DNA from: Candidatus Ribeiella danica
GTDB lineage: Bacteria > Chloroflexota > Chloroflexia > Chloroflexales > Roseiflexaceae
Assembly (NCBI GenBank): GCA_016717335.1
Contig: JADKFS010000019.1
Coordinates: 496,001 to 560,000, forward strand
DNA: 64,000 bases
Direction of reading: 5' to 3'
Below, in pieces: positions 1 through 7,745 of the stretch (the first letter of the stretch is position 1; every line of letters begins with the position of its first letter). The position numbers were made by a program, and so were the translations under genes. Below the pieces are notes generated by a model. That model saw only the letters and a list, made by a program, of their open reading frames with translations. It was not told the origin of the DNA and did no database searches.

Positions 1-346
1 ACACTTGCCGCCCAGCAGGTCGTAGACCGGCATGTTGGCGAGCTTGCCCTTGATGTCCCACAGCGCCATGTCGACGCCGCTGATCGCGTTGTTCAGCACG
101 CCGCTGTTGCGCCAGTAGGAGTTGACGTACATCATGTGCCAGAGGTCTTCGATGTTGCGCGGGTCGCGCCCCTCCAGCAGCGGGTCGAGGTAGTCGTCGA
201 CCGCCCTGGACACCAGCGTGGCGCGCTGGGTGAACGTGGCGCAGCCGAGGCCGTACAGCCCGGGCTGGTCGGTCTCGACCTTGACGACGATCAGGGCGAT
301 GCCGTCGGGGGCGGTGAGGATGGAGCGGACCTTGGTAATCTTCACG
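1..346 (-). CDS. Enolase-superfamily sugar-acid dehydratase, RspA/mannonate-dehydratase-like (3' part outside window)
   Basis: Only the first 115 codons are in the window. Translation from a GTG at 346 gives MKITKVRSILTAP and continues with the capping-domain pattern of the mandelate racemase/enolase superfamily: GLGCATF, LLEGRDPRNIEDLWHMM, SGVDMALWDIKGK and VYDLLGGKC. That pattern is closest to the RspA/D-mannonate dehydratase group as I know it. The GTG is chosen because GGAG lies about 8 bases upstream and translation runs directly into the conserved beta strand. The catalytic barrel, and hence the substrate, cannot be judged. It is the last visible gene of a minus-strand run that includes another enolase-superfamily gene 88 bp upstream, so it probably belongs to the same sugar-acid pathway. 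Partial gene. Confidence 0.85.
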
Positions 347-434
347 TTGCTATGCTCCTGGTTGGCAGTCGGCGGTCGGGGCGTTCAATTGAGCGCCCGC
401 ACGGCAGTCGGCGGTCGGCTGCCTACTATACTGA

Positions 435-1748
435 TCACGACCACAGGCGGTCCCAGCTGCGCTCGGCGTCCCACTGGGGTGTGGGCTCGAAGAAGCCGGG
501 GTCTTCGGGCACGAGGTGCGCCTTGATCGCGTCGGGGTTGATCTCGAAGCCCAGGCCGGGCGCCTCGGGCACGTCGATGTAGCCGCCCTGGATGATCGGC
601 TTCGGCACGCCGTCGATGAAGTCGCCCCAGTAGGGCACGTCGGTGAAGTGGTGCTCCAGCGCGATGAAGTTCTCGGTCGCGGCGGCGCAGTGCACGCTGG
701 CCATGGTGCTGATCGGCGTGCCGGCCATGTGCAGGGCCATGCTGATGCCGTGCTCCTGGGCCATGTCGCCGATGCGCTTGGTCTCGAGGATGCCGCCGCT
801 GGTGGCCAGGTCGGGGTGGATGACGTTGACCGCGCGGGCCTCGATCAGCGGCCGGAAGCCCTCCTTCAGGTAGATATCCTCGCCGGTGCACACGGGGGTG
901 TGCAGCGCGCGCTCGAGCTGGGCCCAGCTGTCGGTGAACTGCCACGGCACCAGGTCTTCCAGCCAGGCCAGGTTGAACGGCTCGAGCGCCTGGCCGAGCC
1001 GGATGCAGTCGTCGATGCCGATGTGGCCGAAGTGGTCGGCGGCGATCGGCACCTCGTCGCCGACGACGGCGCGCACCTGCTCGACGTACTCGCAGATCAG
1101 GTTGATGCCCCTGGGGGTGAGCCGCACGTGGGTGAACGGGTGCATCAGGGTCCGGATGTTGAGCATGCGCTCGATCTTGTCCTCCGGGTCGCCCGGCAGC
1201 ATGCCCTGCGGCCAGGAGAGCGCGCCCCTGACGCCGATCAGCGGCTGGACGCCCAGGTCCATCTTGAGCATGGTGAAGCCGCGCTCCAGGCGCTCCTGCA
1301 GCTTGCGGCCCATGGCCTCGCCGGTCGGCTCGTTGGGCGTGTCGCAGTACATGCGGATGCGGTCGCGAAACTTGCCGCCGGCCAGCACGTAGGCCGGCAC
1401 CCCGTAGGCCTTGCCGGCCAGGTCCATCAGCGCCATCTCGACGGCGCAGACGCCGCCGCCCTGGCGGGCGTGGTGGCCGAACTGCTTGATCTTGCGGAAG
1501 ATCCGGTCGACGTTGCAGGGGTTCTCGCCGACGATCCGGCTCTTGAGCATGAGCGCGTAGGTCTTGCTGGAGAGGTCGCGCACCTCGCCGTAGCCGCTGA
1601 TGCCCTGGTTTGTGTCGACCCGGACGATCGTGAAGCGCCAGTGGTCCCAGCCGACGGTGGCGGTGCGCATGTCGGTGATCCGCAGCTCGCTCGGCCGCGA
1701 TGCGCTGCGCGCGTGGTCCTCGGGTCTTTGGGTATCGCTGCTATGCAT
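435..1748 (-). CDS. Mandelate racemase/muconate lactonizing enzyme family protein (sugar-acid dehydratase)
   Basis: A 437-residue enolase-superfamily enzyme, predicted to abstract the proton alpha to a carboxylate and dehydrate or isomerise a sugar acid with Mg2+. The N-terminal capping domain covers roughly residues 25-150 (AVEMALMDLAGKAYGVPAYVLAGG). The barrel shows KMDLG (candidate catalytic Lys), metal-ligand blocks IAADHFGH, WLEDLVPW and CTGEDIY, then HPDLATSGG and LHMAGTP. It overlaps the DinB gene start side by 8 bp (ATG at 1748 inside the DinB 3' end), which suggests translational coupling. About 20 N-terminal residues before the conserved ELRITDMRTATVG strand look non-conserved, so a downstream start is possible. 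Family is sure; substrate is unknown, with aldonate or aldarate most likely from the neighbours. Confidence 0.9.
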   Translation of the reverse strand: MHSSDTQRPEDHARSASRPSELRITDMRTATVGWDHWRFTIVRVDTNQGISGYGEVRDLSSKTYALMLKSRIVGENPCNVDRIFRKIKQFGHHARQGGGVCAVEMALMDLAGKAYGVPAYVLAGGKFRDRIRMYCDTPNEPTGEAMGRKLQERLERGFTMLKMDLGVQPLIGVRGALSWPQGMLPGDPEDKIERMLNIRTLMHPFTHVRLTPRGINLICEYVEQVRAVVGDEVPIAADHFGHIGIDDCIRLGQALEPFNLAWLEDLVPWQFTDSWAQLERALHTPVCTGEDIYLKEGFRPLIEARAVNVIHPDLATSGGILETKRIGDMAQEHGISMALHMAGTPISTMASVHCAAATENFIALEHHFTDVPYWGDFIDGVPKPIIQGGYIDVPEAPGLGFEINPDAIKAHLVPEDPGFFEPTPQWDAERSWDRLWS

Positions 1749-2280
1749 CTGCTGCCCCCTCGTCGAACTCCCGCAGCTCCCCGCTCTCCTCCATATACTT
1801 CCAGCCGCTCATATCAGGCGGCTCCATGCCCAGCTGCGTGATGATGGTCGCGATCTGCGTCCGGTGTTCGGTCGAGTGGGTGATCGCCTGGACGATCAGG
1901 CTCGCGAGCGTGTATTCGAGCAGCTGGCGCGGCGAGCGCTGCCGGACGCTGGTGTCGGCGCGCGCGGAAAGCGCCAGCTGGAGCAGCTCGTCGCTGGCCC
2001 AGCGCGCCGCATCCTTCAGCACCTCGAACCCCGGAAACTGGTCCCTCAAGAGCGGCTTGGCGGGCAGCTTGCCGTTGACGCGCTCCACGTAGCTCACCTC
2101 GGCGCCGACGATGTGCACCAGCGTATCGCGGATCGAGCCAAAGCCGCCGATCGCGGTGCCGTCGAGCTGCGCGTCGCTCAAGCGCTCGCAGAAGTCCAGC
2201 AGCTGCAGGTTGGCCCAGGCGTTGTGCTCGAACAATCTGGTCAGCACGCTTGCATCGCCGCGTTCATTTGCTTGCATCAT
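1741..2280 (-). CDS. DinB family protein
   Basis: A 179-residue protein with the DinB/YfiT four-helix-bundle pattern. An N-terminal helix contains LFEHNAWANLQLLDFC; the putative metal-binding histidines are in LVHIVGAE (around residue 55) and THSTEHRTQI (around residue 140). Such proteins are thought to be divalent-metal-dependent, often thiol-transferase-like, but most have no assigned reaction. It is followed by an overlapping enolase-superfamily gene, so it is co-transcribed with sugar-acid enzymes; the functional link is not obvious. Upstream lies a GC-rich hairpin element. Family assignment is good; role unknown. Confidence 0.85.
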   Translation of the reverse strand: MMQANERGDASVLTRLFEHNAWANLQLLDFCERLSDAQLDGTAIGGFGSIRDTLVHIVGAEVSYVERVNGKLPAKPLLRDQFPGFEVLKDAARWASDELLQLALSARADTSVRQRSPRQLLEYTLASLIVQAITHSTEHRTQIATIITQLGMEPPDMSGWKYMEESGELREFDEGAADA

Positions 2281-2309
2281 CGCTCTCCTTCATGTGCTTG
2301 GGTTTGGAT

Positions 2310-2466
2310 GCATGAGTCATCCCGTATGTTTCAAACCCCACCCCCAGCCCCCGCCAGGCGAGCGGGTTTCTTTTTCGTGGGTGTGGCGCGGCGGCAAAGC
2401 CGCCGCGCCACACCCCCCCAACCCCCGCTCCCCGCGGGGGAGCGGGGGTTGGGGGGTGGCACGACA
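2310..2466. repeat. Dispersed composite hairpin element, copy 1 (conserved boundary plus 15-bp-arm hairpin)
   Basis: Begins with the boundary ATGAGTCATCCCGTATG and a C-rich run, then carries a perfect hairpin at 2381-2413 (15-bp arms GTGTGGCGCGGCGGC, loop AAA), then a second hairpin of C/G runs. The same boundary recurs at 25033-25064 and 35081-35115, and the identical hairpin recurs at 24954-24986. It lies between two co-oriented genes, could act as a transcription attenuator, and is clearly a dispersed repeat. Confidence 0.85.
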
Positions 2467-2523
2467 AAGCGAGATGTCCGAATTGGAAATGTGGGATGAA
2501 TTATGTCCCCACCGCTCGCCTCG

Positions 2524-3360
2524 TCACTTCCCGCTCGCCCGCTTCCACGCCTGGAAGTCGGCCTCGATGTCCTCGCGCCAGGTCGGGACGTCGATCTCGC
2601 CGCTGGTGTACCTGCCCTCGTCGAGGCGCAGCTTGCCGAACTCGTCGCGCACGCGCACGGCCTCGCTCGCCTCGACGACCTCCTGGGCCAGGTGCGGCGG
2701 GATGAAGATCACGCCGGTGGGCGTGCCCAGCACCACGTCGCCCGGCAGCACGGTCACCCCGCCGATGCGGATGGGGATGTTGATGCCCGCCAGCGTGACA
2801 TCGGCGATCGCGGTCGGGTCGACGCCGCGCACGTAGAAGTTGACGTCGCTCAGCTGGACCAGGCCCTGGTAGTCGCGGATGCCGCCGTCGATCACCGCTC
2901 CGGCGCGCGTGCGGGTGCGCACGGCGGTGCCCAGGTTGTCGCCCACGACGGTGCCGTCCTTGATCTTGCCGAAGATGTCGACCACCATCACGTCGCCGGC
3001 CTGCAGGGTCTCGATGATCCACGAGTTCTGGCCGCCGACGCGGCCGCGCCCCTCGCGCAGGCCGGCCTGCTGCACGGCGTCGTGGTAGTCCGGCCGGTGC
3101 GGCAGGAACTGCGCGGTCACCGCGCGCCCGACCGTGATCGCGCCGGGGTGCGTCTCGATCCAGCGGCCCTCGAACTGGCGGTGGTAGCCGTGGCCGCGCA
3201 GCACCGACCAGGCCTCCTCGGTGGTGACCAGCTTCATGCGCTCGATCAGGTCGTCCGGCACGCGCGGCCGGCCGTCCGGGAAGCGCTCGAACGGGCTGAG
3301 GCCGGTCAGCTCGACCAGGTCCTCGCGGGAGGGTTGGATTAGCATTGCTATCAGCTCCAT
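2524..3360 (-). CDS. RraA-like family protein (HMG aldolase/oxaloacetate decarboxylase fold)
   Basis: A 278-residue member of the RraA / 4-hydroxy-4-methyl-2-oxoglutarate aldolase family. The central signature is GDNLGTAVRTRTRAGAVIDG followed by IRDY, which in the family holds the substrate- and Mg-binding Arg and Asp. Further family blocks are GDVMVVDIFGKIKDG and VLPGDVVLGTPTGVIFIPPH. At 278 residues it is longer than RraA itself (about 160), with roughly 60 extra N-terminal and 30 C-terminal residues, as in proteins found in sugar-acid clusters. A likely role is a retro-aldol or decarboxylation step on a keto-acid intermediate; this is inferred from neighbours. ATG at 3360 gives MELIAM; the internal Met at residue 6 is an alternative. 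Confidence 0.85.
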   Translation of the reverse strand: MELIAMLIQPSREDLVELTGLSPFERFPDGRPRVPDDLIERMKLVTTEEAWSVLRGHGYHRQFEGRWIETHPGAITVGRAVTAQFLPHRPDYHDAVQQAGLREGRGRVGGQNSWIIETLQAGDVMVVDIFGKIKDGTVVGDNLGTAVRTRTRAGAVIDGGIRDYQGLVQLSDVNFYVRGVDPTAIADVTLAGINIPIRIGGVTVLPGDVVLGTPTGVIFIPPHLAQEVVEASEAVRVRDEFGKLRLDEGRYTSGEIDVPTWREDIEADFQAWKRASGK

Positions 3361-3361
3361 C

Positions 3362-3410
3362 TTGTAGTCAGTAGTCAGTGGTCAGTAGTCAGTGGTCAGT
3401 AGTCAGTAGA
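3362..3410. repeat. Short tandem repeat, (GTCAGTA/GTCAGTG)n
   Basis: Heptamer-like GTCAGTA/GTCAGTG units repeat immediately upstream of the RraA-like gene and directly next to the 109-bp tandem array. A further short copy (AGTGGTACTGACTACTGGCTAC) lies after the array near 3980. No coding potential is seen. Confidence 0.75.
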
Positions 3411-3432
3411 GGGGCGCATCGATATTCAGGCG

Positions 3433-3950
3433 TAAGGCATGGTGCAATCGAGCGTGACAGTTGATAGCCCCAAAGGCGCAGGGGCGCGATATATCGCGCC
3501 CGTACAGTGTCAAGTAGAAACCGCAGGTATTGCACCATGCCTAAGGCAGGGTGCAATCGAGCGTGACAGTTGATTGCCCCAAAGGCGCAGGGGCGCGATA
3601 TATCGCGCCCGTACAGTGTCAAGTAGAAACCGCAGGTATTGCACCATGCCTAAGGCAGGGTGCAATCGAGCGTGACAGTTGATAGCCCCAAAGGCGCAGG
3701 GGCGCGATATATCGCGCCCGTACAGTGTCAAGTAGAAACCGCAGGTATTGCACCATGCCTAAGGCAGGGTGCAATCGAGCGTGACAGTTGATTGCCCCAA
3801 AGGCGCAGGGGCGCGATATATCGCGCCCGTACAGTGTCAAGTAGAAACCGCAGGTATTGCACCATGCCTAAGGCAGGGTGCAATCGAGCGTGACAGTTGA
3901 TTGCCCCAAAGGCGCAGGGGCGTGCTAGATCGCGCGCGTACAGGGTCACG
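3433..3950. repeat. 109-bp tandem repeat array (about 4.8 copies)
   Basis: Units begin at 3433, 3542, 3651, 3760 and 3869, exactly 109 bp apart, and are nearly identical; the last copy is degenerate after about 3920. Each unit holds the perfect 20-bp palindrome GGGCGCGATATATCGCGCCC and a pair of inverted 10-mers (GGTGCAATCG / ATTGCACCAT). Single-base variants (TGATAGCC versus TGATTGCC) alternate between units. Reading frames across it are translations of the repeat, not genes. It separates two minus-strand genes and has the form of a VNTR. Confidence 0.9.
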
Positions 3951-3998
3951 GCGAAATCCCTGGAATTGAACGATGAATGCAGTGGTACTGACTACTGG

Positions 3999-4829
3999 CT
4001 ACTCGGCGTCGTGTCTCCATCCCAGCATGCGCTCGGCCTTCGAGCAGTCGAAGAAGCCGCGCCGGCCGCCCAGGTCGCCGCGCACGGGGATGCCGGGGAA
4101 GAAGCGCTGCGCCAGCTCGAGCGAGGGCGTATCGGCGACCGAGTCCGGGCCGACGATATAGAACACCTGGTGGCCGGTATAGTCGGCGGTGATGGCGAGC
4201 AGGCACGCGCGCGCGGCGGCGTCGAAGCTGGTGTAGCCCCACAGGTGCTTCGCGACCAGGTCGCCGATGCGCTGGCTGTAGTCCGCCGCGGTGGCGCGCT
4301 CGGGCACCACCCAGTGGAAGCGCAGGCTGGCGATCACCATGCCCTCGTAGCGCCGCGCGAACGAGTCGGCCTGCTGCTCGCAGATCCACTTGGAGAGGCT
4401 GTAGGGGTCCTCGTTGTAGGTCGGGTGCCGCTCGTCGAGCGGCAGGTAGTCGTAGCGCGGCCAGCGGCTGTACGCGGCGCCGATCGCGTTCACGCTCGAC
4501 GCCTGGCAGACGCGCCTGATGCCCAGCTCGGCCGCGGCGCGCAGCGCGTTGTAGCTGCCGACGACATTGTTGTTGTGCACGACGTGGTCGGGGTGCTGGC
4601 CGGGCGACGGGATGGCGGCCATATGCACGAGCGCGTCGCAGCCGGCCAGCGCGCGCTCCATGTCAGCGTAGCTGGTGATATCGGCCTCGACGAACGACAG
4701 GCCGGGCCGCTCGGCGCCCTCGGCCGGGCGCACCCGGTCGACGCTCACGACGCGGTGGCCCTGCGCCAGCGCCATTGCTGTGACGGCGCGGCCAATGCCG
4801 CCGCTGCCGCCGGTGACTGCTATCTTCAT
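3999..4829 (-). CDS. NAD-dependent epimerase/dehydratase, uronate-dehydrogenase-like
   Basis: A 276-residue extended-SDR oxidoreductase. The Rossmann motif GGSGGIG is at residues 7-13 (MKIAVTGGSGGIGRAV), the catalytic YxxxK is DPYSLSKW near residue 140, and the conserved LGWRHD closes the protein, as in uronate dehydrogenases and sugar epimerases. The open frame extends 35 codons upstream through a palindromic repeat, so I place the start at the ATG at 4829, where the Rossmann strand begins. It is similar along its whole length to the gene at 24045-24881 (shared blocks DERHPTY, EDPYSLSKW, ARACLLA, GFFDC), so the two are paralogs. A likely role is NAD-dependent oxidation of a uronate to its aldarolactone, inferred from neighbouring UxuA, lactonase and enolase-superfamily genes. 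Confidence 0.85.
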   Translation of the reverse strand: MKIAVTGGSGGIGRAVTAMALAQGHRVVSVDRVRPAEGAERPGLSFVEADITSYADMERALAGCDALVHMAAIPSPGQHPDHVVHNNNVVGSYNALRAAAELGIRRVCQASSVNAIGAAYSRWPRYDYLPLDERHPTYNEDPYSLSKWICEQQADSFARRYEGMVIASLRFHWVVPERATAADYSQRIGDLVAKHLWGYTSFDAAARACLLAITADYTGHQVFYIVGPDSVADTPSLELAQRFFPGIPVRGDLGGRRGFFDCSKAERMLGWRHDAE

Positions 4830-4870
4830 AGTGTCGGCTCTCGTCAGATAATCCACACTCACACCACCTC

Positions 4871-4909
4871 GGGAGGTTTGGCGGGGCCGCAGGCCCCGCC
4901 AAACCTCCC
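4871..4909. repeat. Perfect hairpin, 18-bp arms
   Basis: GGGAGGTTTGGCGGGGCC pairs perfectly with its complement around a GCA loop. It lies in the 118-bp gap between uxuA and the downstream oxidoreductase on the same strand. No T-run follows, so it is more likely an RNA-stabilising or attenuating element, or a member of the dispersed hairpin family, than a canonical terminator. Confidence 0.8.
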
Positions 4910-4947
4910 CAACTGTAAAGCGGATCGCTGCCAAGCGAAACCATGGC

Positions 4948-5922
4948 TCATTCCGCGTACACGGCCTGGCGCAGCCCGCGGATGTAGCCGATCGCGTAGA
5001 GCCGGCCGAACGACGAGTAGCCGGCGTGCTCGTTGCTGTCGCCCTCGACGGTCGGCACGTGGTCGGGCCGCAGCATGCCGTCGAAGCCGATCTCGCGGTA
5101 GGCGCGCATGCACGCCAGCATATCGGTCTTGCCGGCGTCGTGCCAGGTCTCCTCGAACTGCTCGGGCGTGCCGCGCACGTCGCGGAAGTGCACGAAGAAG
5201 ATCTTCTTCTGCCGGCCGAACTCGCGGATCACGCCGGGCAGGTCGTCGGTCATAAGCGTGAAGTTGCCCTGGCAGAGCGTGATGCCGTTGACCGGGCTGG
5301 GGACGAGGTCGAGCAGGCGCTGGTAGTTCTCGACGCTGCGCATGATCCGCGCCACGCCGCGGATCGGCGAGAGCGGCGGGTCGTCGGGGTGCATGGCCAG
5401 CTTGACGCCGGCCTGCTCGGCGACGGGGACGACGCGGCGCAGGAAGTACTCGAGGGTCTCCCACAGCTCGTCGTCGCCGATCGGGCCGAGCTCGCTCGGC
5501 GGCGCGTCCCGCATCAGCGCGTTGTCGTAGGCGGTGACGACCGAGCCGCCGCGCGAGGGCGTGCTGGTGCTGGTGCGCAGCCAGTTGAAGTCGGTCATCC
5601 ACTCGTAGCACCAGACCGGGATGCCCAGCTTGCCCATATTCTCGATCAGCGTGCAGACGGTGGCGATCTCCGCGTCGCGGCCGGGCAGCCCGCGCTTGGC
5701 GTGGTTCAGCGGCGGCCGGGCCTCGATCACCGCCAGCTTGAAGCCGCCGCTCTCGTAGCGCTGCTTCATGCGCAGCAGCGGCAGGTAGTCCCAGGGCGCG
5801 TCGGCGCCGTTGAACGGCTCGCCGAACGGCAGCCCGCCGACCGCCCAGTCGACGCCGGCCTGCTTGGCCAGCTTCCACAGCGGCGAGGGCGTGGGCGCGA
5901 GGAACTCCGCGATCTGGATCAA
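4948..5922 (-). CDS. uxuA: Mannonate dehydratase (UxuA family)
   Basis: A 324-residue xylose-isomerase-like TIM barrel predicted to dehydrate D-mannonate to 2-keto-3-deoxygluconate (EC 4.2.1.8), feeding the KDG kinase and KDPG aldolase encoded at 27628 and 29031. Family blocks visible are KLAMHPDDPP, LCQGNFT, FFVHFRDVRG and LRPDHVP, which supply the metal-binding His, Asp and Cys residues. Length is a little below the E. coli enzyme (about 394), as in the shorter bacterial UxuA group. Its ATG overlaps the stop of the upstream regulator gene (ATGA, 5919-5922), so the two are translationally coupled. This is the most precisely assignable catabolic enzyme in the locus. Confidence 0.93.
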   Translation of the reverse strand: MIQIAEFLAPTPSPLWKLAKQAGVDWAVGGLPFGEPFNGADAPWDYLPLLRMKQRYESGGFKLAVIEARPPLNHAKRGLPGRDAEIATVCTLIENMGKLGIPVWCYEWMTDFNWLRTSTSTPSRGGSVVTAYDNALMRDAPPSELGPIGDDELWETLEYFLRRVVPVAEQAGVKLAMHPDDPPLSPIRGVARIMRSVENYQRLLDLVPSPVNGITLCQGNFTLMTDDLPGVIREFGRQKKIFFVHFRDVRGTPEQFEETWHDAGKTDMLACMRAYREIGFDGMLRPDHVPTVEGDSNEHAGYSSFGRLYAIGYIRGLRQAVYAE

Positions 5923-7025
5923 GTCGTGCTCCTTTCGGGAGGGGGGCCGGACGAGGCCCGGATCATCAGCTGCGGCTGGATGATCACGCGGCGGGCCGGC
6001 CCATCGTAGCGGCCGGTGATGCGATCGAGCAGCAGCAGCACCGCCAGCCGCCCGATCTCGCGCACGGTGTGGTCCACCGTCGTCAGCGGCGGGTCGAGGT
6101 GCTGCGCGAGCGGGATGTTGTCGAACCCGACCACCGAGACGTCGGCGGAGACGCGGATGCCCGCGGCGCGCAGCGCGCGCAGCGCGCCGATCGCCACCAG
6201 GTCGATCTGCGCGAAGATCGCCGTGAACGGCGCGCCGCGCGCGAGCAAGCTTCGCACGCCCTCCTCGCCGACGTGCTCCAGGTCATCGGAGTCAATCTGG
6301 ACGCACAGCTGCGGGTCTTCGGGCAGGCCGGCCTCGCGCAGCCCCTCGAGGTAGCCCTGGAAGTGGCGGGGCGGGCGCAGGCCCACCTCGCCGACGTAGG
6401 CGATGCGCCGATGGCCCAGGCCGACCAGATGGCGCACCAGCTCGCGCGCCCCGCCGACGTGGTCGGTCGAGACCGAGTCGGCCGCGACCGTCTCGGCCTG
6501 GCGCACCACGAACAGGAACGGCTTGCCGCTCCGCGCCAGCTGCTGGTAGGAAGCGGCCGGGATCTCGCCGCCGAGCGACAGCGTGATGACGCCCTTGACC
6601 GCCGGGTTCTCGGCGTAGCGCGCCAGGTAGGGCGCCTCGCTCCGCCCGGCGAGATTCGACTGGCCGAGCAGCAGCTGGTAGCCGGCGCGGGTGCTCTCGC
6701 GCTCGATCGCGGTCGCCAGCTCGCCGAAGTACGGGTTCGCCAGCGACGGCAGGATCAGGCCGAGCGTGGCGTGCTCGAGCGCGGGCGCGGCGGCCGCCCG
6801 GGCCGGCTGGCCGACGAATGTGCCCGCGCCCGGCACGCGGTGCAGCACGCCCTCGTCGACCAGCCGCTGGATCGCGCGGCGCACGGTGGTGCGCGAGAGG
6901 CCCTCGCGCCTGCAGAGCTCGCGCTCCGAGGGGATGGGCTGCCCGGCGCCGTAGACGCCCTGCTCGATCGCGCCGCGCAGCGTGGTGACGAGATCGCTGG
7001 TTCGATGCACGGCCCCTGCTCGCAT
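5919..7025 (-). CDS. GntR-type HTH / LacI-type sugar-binding transcriptional regulator
   Basis: A 368-residue regulator. Residues about 10-75 are a GntR winged helix (TTLRGAIEQGVYGAGQPIPS, ERELCRREGLSRTTVRRA, GAGTFVGQ). The rest is a LacI/GalR periplasmic-binding-like effector domain (LGLILPSLANPYFGELATAI, GLGHRRIAYVGE, DVSVVGFDNIPLAQHL, REIGRLAVLLLLDRI). This is the AraR-like architecture typical of sugar-responsive repressors. The frame is open to 7085, but I choose the ATG at 7025 because the GntR domain follows directly and the extra residues come from AT-rich promoter DNA. It is coupled to uxuA by a 4-bp overlap, so a uronate or mannonate derivative is a plausible effector. A TGGTATGGTACCGG near-palindrome at 7040-7053 just upstream is a candidate autoregulatory operator. 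Confidence 0.9.
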   Translation of the reverse strand: MRAGAVHRTSDLVTTLRGAIEQGVYGAGQPIPSERELCRREGLSRTTVRRAIQRLVDEGVLHRVPGAGTFVGQPARAAAAPALEHATLGLILPSLANPYFGELATAIERESTRAGYQLLLGQSNLAGRSEAPYLARYAENPAVKGVITLSLGGEIPAASYQQLARSGKPFLFVVRQAETVAADSVSTDHVGGARELVRHLVGLGHRRIAYVGEVGLRPPRHFQGYLEGLREAGLPEDPQLCVQIDSDDLEHVGEEGVRSLLARGAPFTAIFAQIDLVAIGALRALRAAGIRVSADVSVVGFDNIPLAQHLDPPLTTVDHTVREIGRLAVLLLLDRITGRYDGPARRVIIQPQLMIRASSGPPPERSTT

Positions 7026-7039
7026 AGTGATGGTTGCTC

Positions 7040-7053
7040 TGGTATGGTACCGG
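7040..7053. promoter_or_regulatory. Candidate operator for the GntR/LacI regulator
   Basis: TGGTATGGTACCGG is an imperfect palindrome 15 bp upstream of the regulator's ATG. The related perfect palindrome ACTGGTATGATACCAGT lies at 7729-7745, and TGGTA-N9-TACCA lies at 15816-15834 upstream of the ABC permease genes. Recurrence at three places in the same catabolic locus suggests one regulon. Inference only. Confidence 0.35.
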
Positions 7054-7085
7054 TTGAGTATATGATCGCGGCGGGCGTATGTCAA

Positions 7086-7728
7086 GAGCTTTCGCTTCCG
7101 GGGCGCTGCGCCCCCGGCCCCCCGGGGACCCCAGGGCGGTGCCCCCGGCCCCCGCCAAGAGAATCTTTCCGGGGCGCTGCGCCCCCGGCCCCCCGCCCGG
7201 GGGAACCCACGCCGGTTCAGGCGGCTGCGCCAGATCGTTTTCCGGGGCGCTGCGCCCCCGGCCCCCCGCCCCTCCCCGGTCCCCCTCCGGCAAAGAATGC
7301 CAGCTCAGTTTCATCCATCGTGGCGCATGCCTTACACCCCTCCGATCAGAGCCTGTGCCCCTCCCGCCGCGCCGCATTCAGTGAGGCATGCGCGCCAAGC
7401 ATCGCAACCGAGACGGCGTCATGTTGGGGTCCAGGGGCGCAAGCCCCGGCCGGGGGGCGGCGGGGGTGGCGGCCCACCCCCGCCCGCGGGGGCACGGGGG
7501 GCGCGCAGCCCCCCCGGAAGCGGTGTGCGTGCCACGCGCGACTAGATTCAGCCGGGCATGCGCGCCAAGCATCGCAAACGAGACGGCATCATGTTGGGGT
7601 CCAGGGGCGCAAGCCCCGGCCGGGGGGCGGCGGGGGTGGCGGCCCACCCCCGCCCGCGGGGGCACGGGGGCGCGCAGCCCCCCGCACAAGCGACGGGGGA
7701 GTGGGGGCGCGCAGCCCCCGCAGCCAAC
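7086..7728. repeat. GC-rich dispersed element cluster: three short hairpin units plus two ~170-bp units
   Basis: Three copies of a unit reading CCGGGGCGCTGCGCCCCCGG occur at about 7097, 7170 and 7240. A leader (CTCCGGCAAA ... GTGGCGCATGCC, 7277-7331) follows, then two tandem units starting near 7383 and 7553. Each contains TTGGGGTCCAGGGGCGCAAG, GGGGCGGCGGGGGTGGCGGC and GGGGGCGCGCAGCCCCC. Closely related units occur at 40090-40370, 50650-51365 and 58440-58915, and leader copies in reverse at 45415-45535 and 45660-45760. Reading frames here on both strands are artefacts of the GC-rich repeat. This fills the gap between the regulator and the SDR gene; I see no gene in it. Confidence 0.85.
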
Positions 7729-7745
7729 ACTGGTATGATACCAGT
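7729..7745. promoter_or_regulatory. Perfect 17-bp palindrome, candidate operator
   Basis: ACTGGTATGATACCAGT is perfectly symmetrical about the central G. It touches the stop codon of the SDR gene and lies between the repeat cluster and that gene. Its half site TGGTAT matches the left half of the near-palindrome upstream of the GntR/LacI regulator at 7040. Its position at the 3' end of a gene is unusual for a repressor site, so this is tentative. Confidence 0.3.

Noticed and set aside
3433..3950. Tandem small genes of about 73 codons on the minus strand (or CRISPR-like array)
   Set aside because: The frames are translations of the 109-bp tandem repeat, shifted by exactly one unit each; no ribosome sites, and no spacers.
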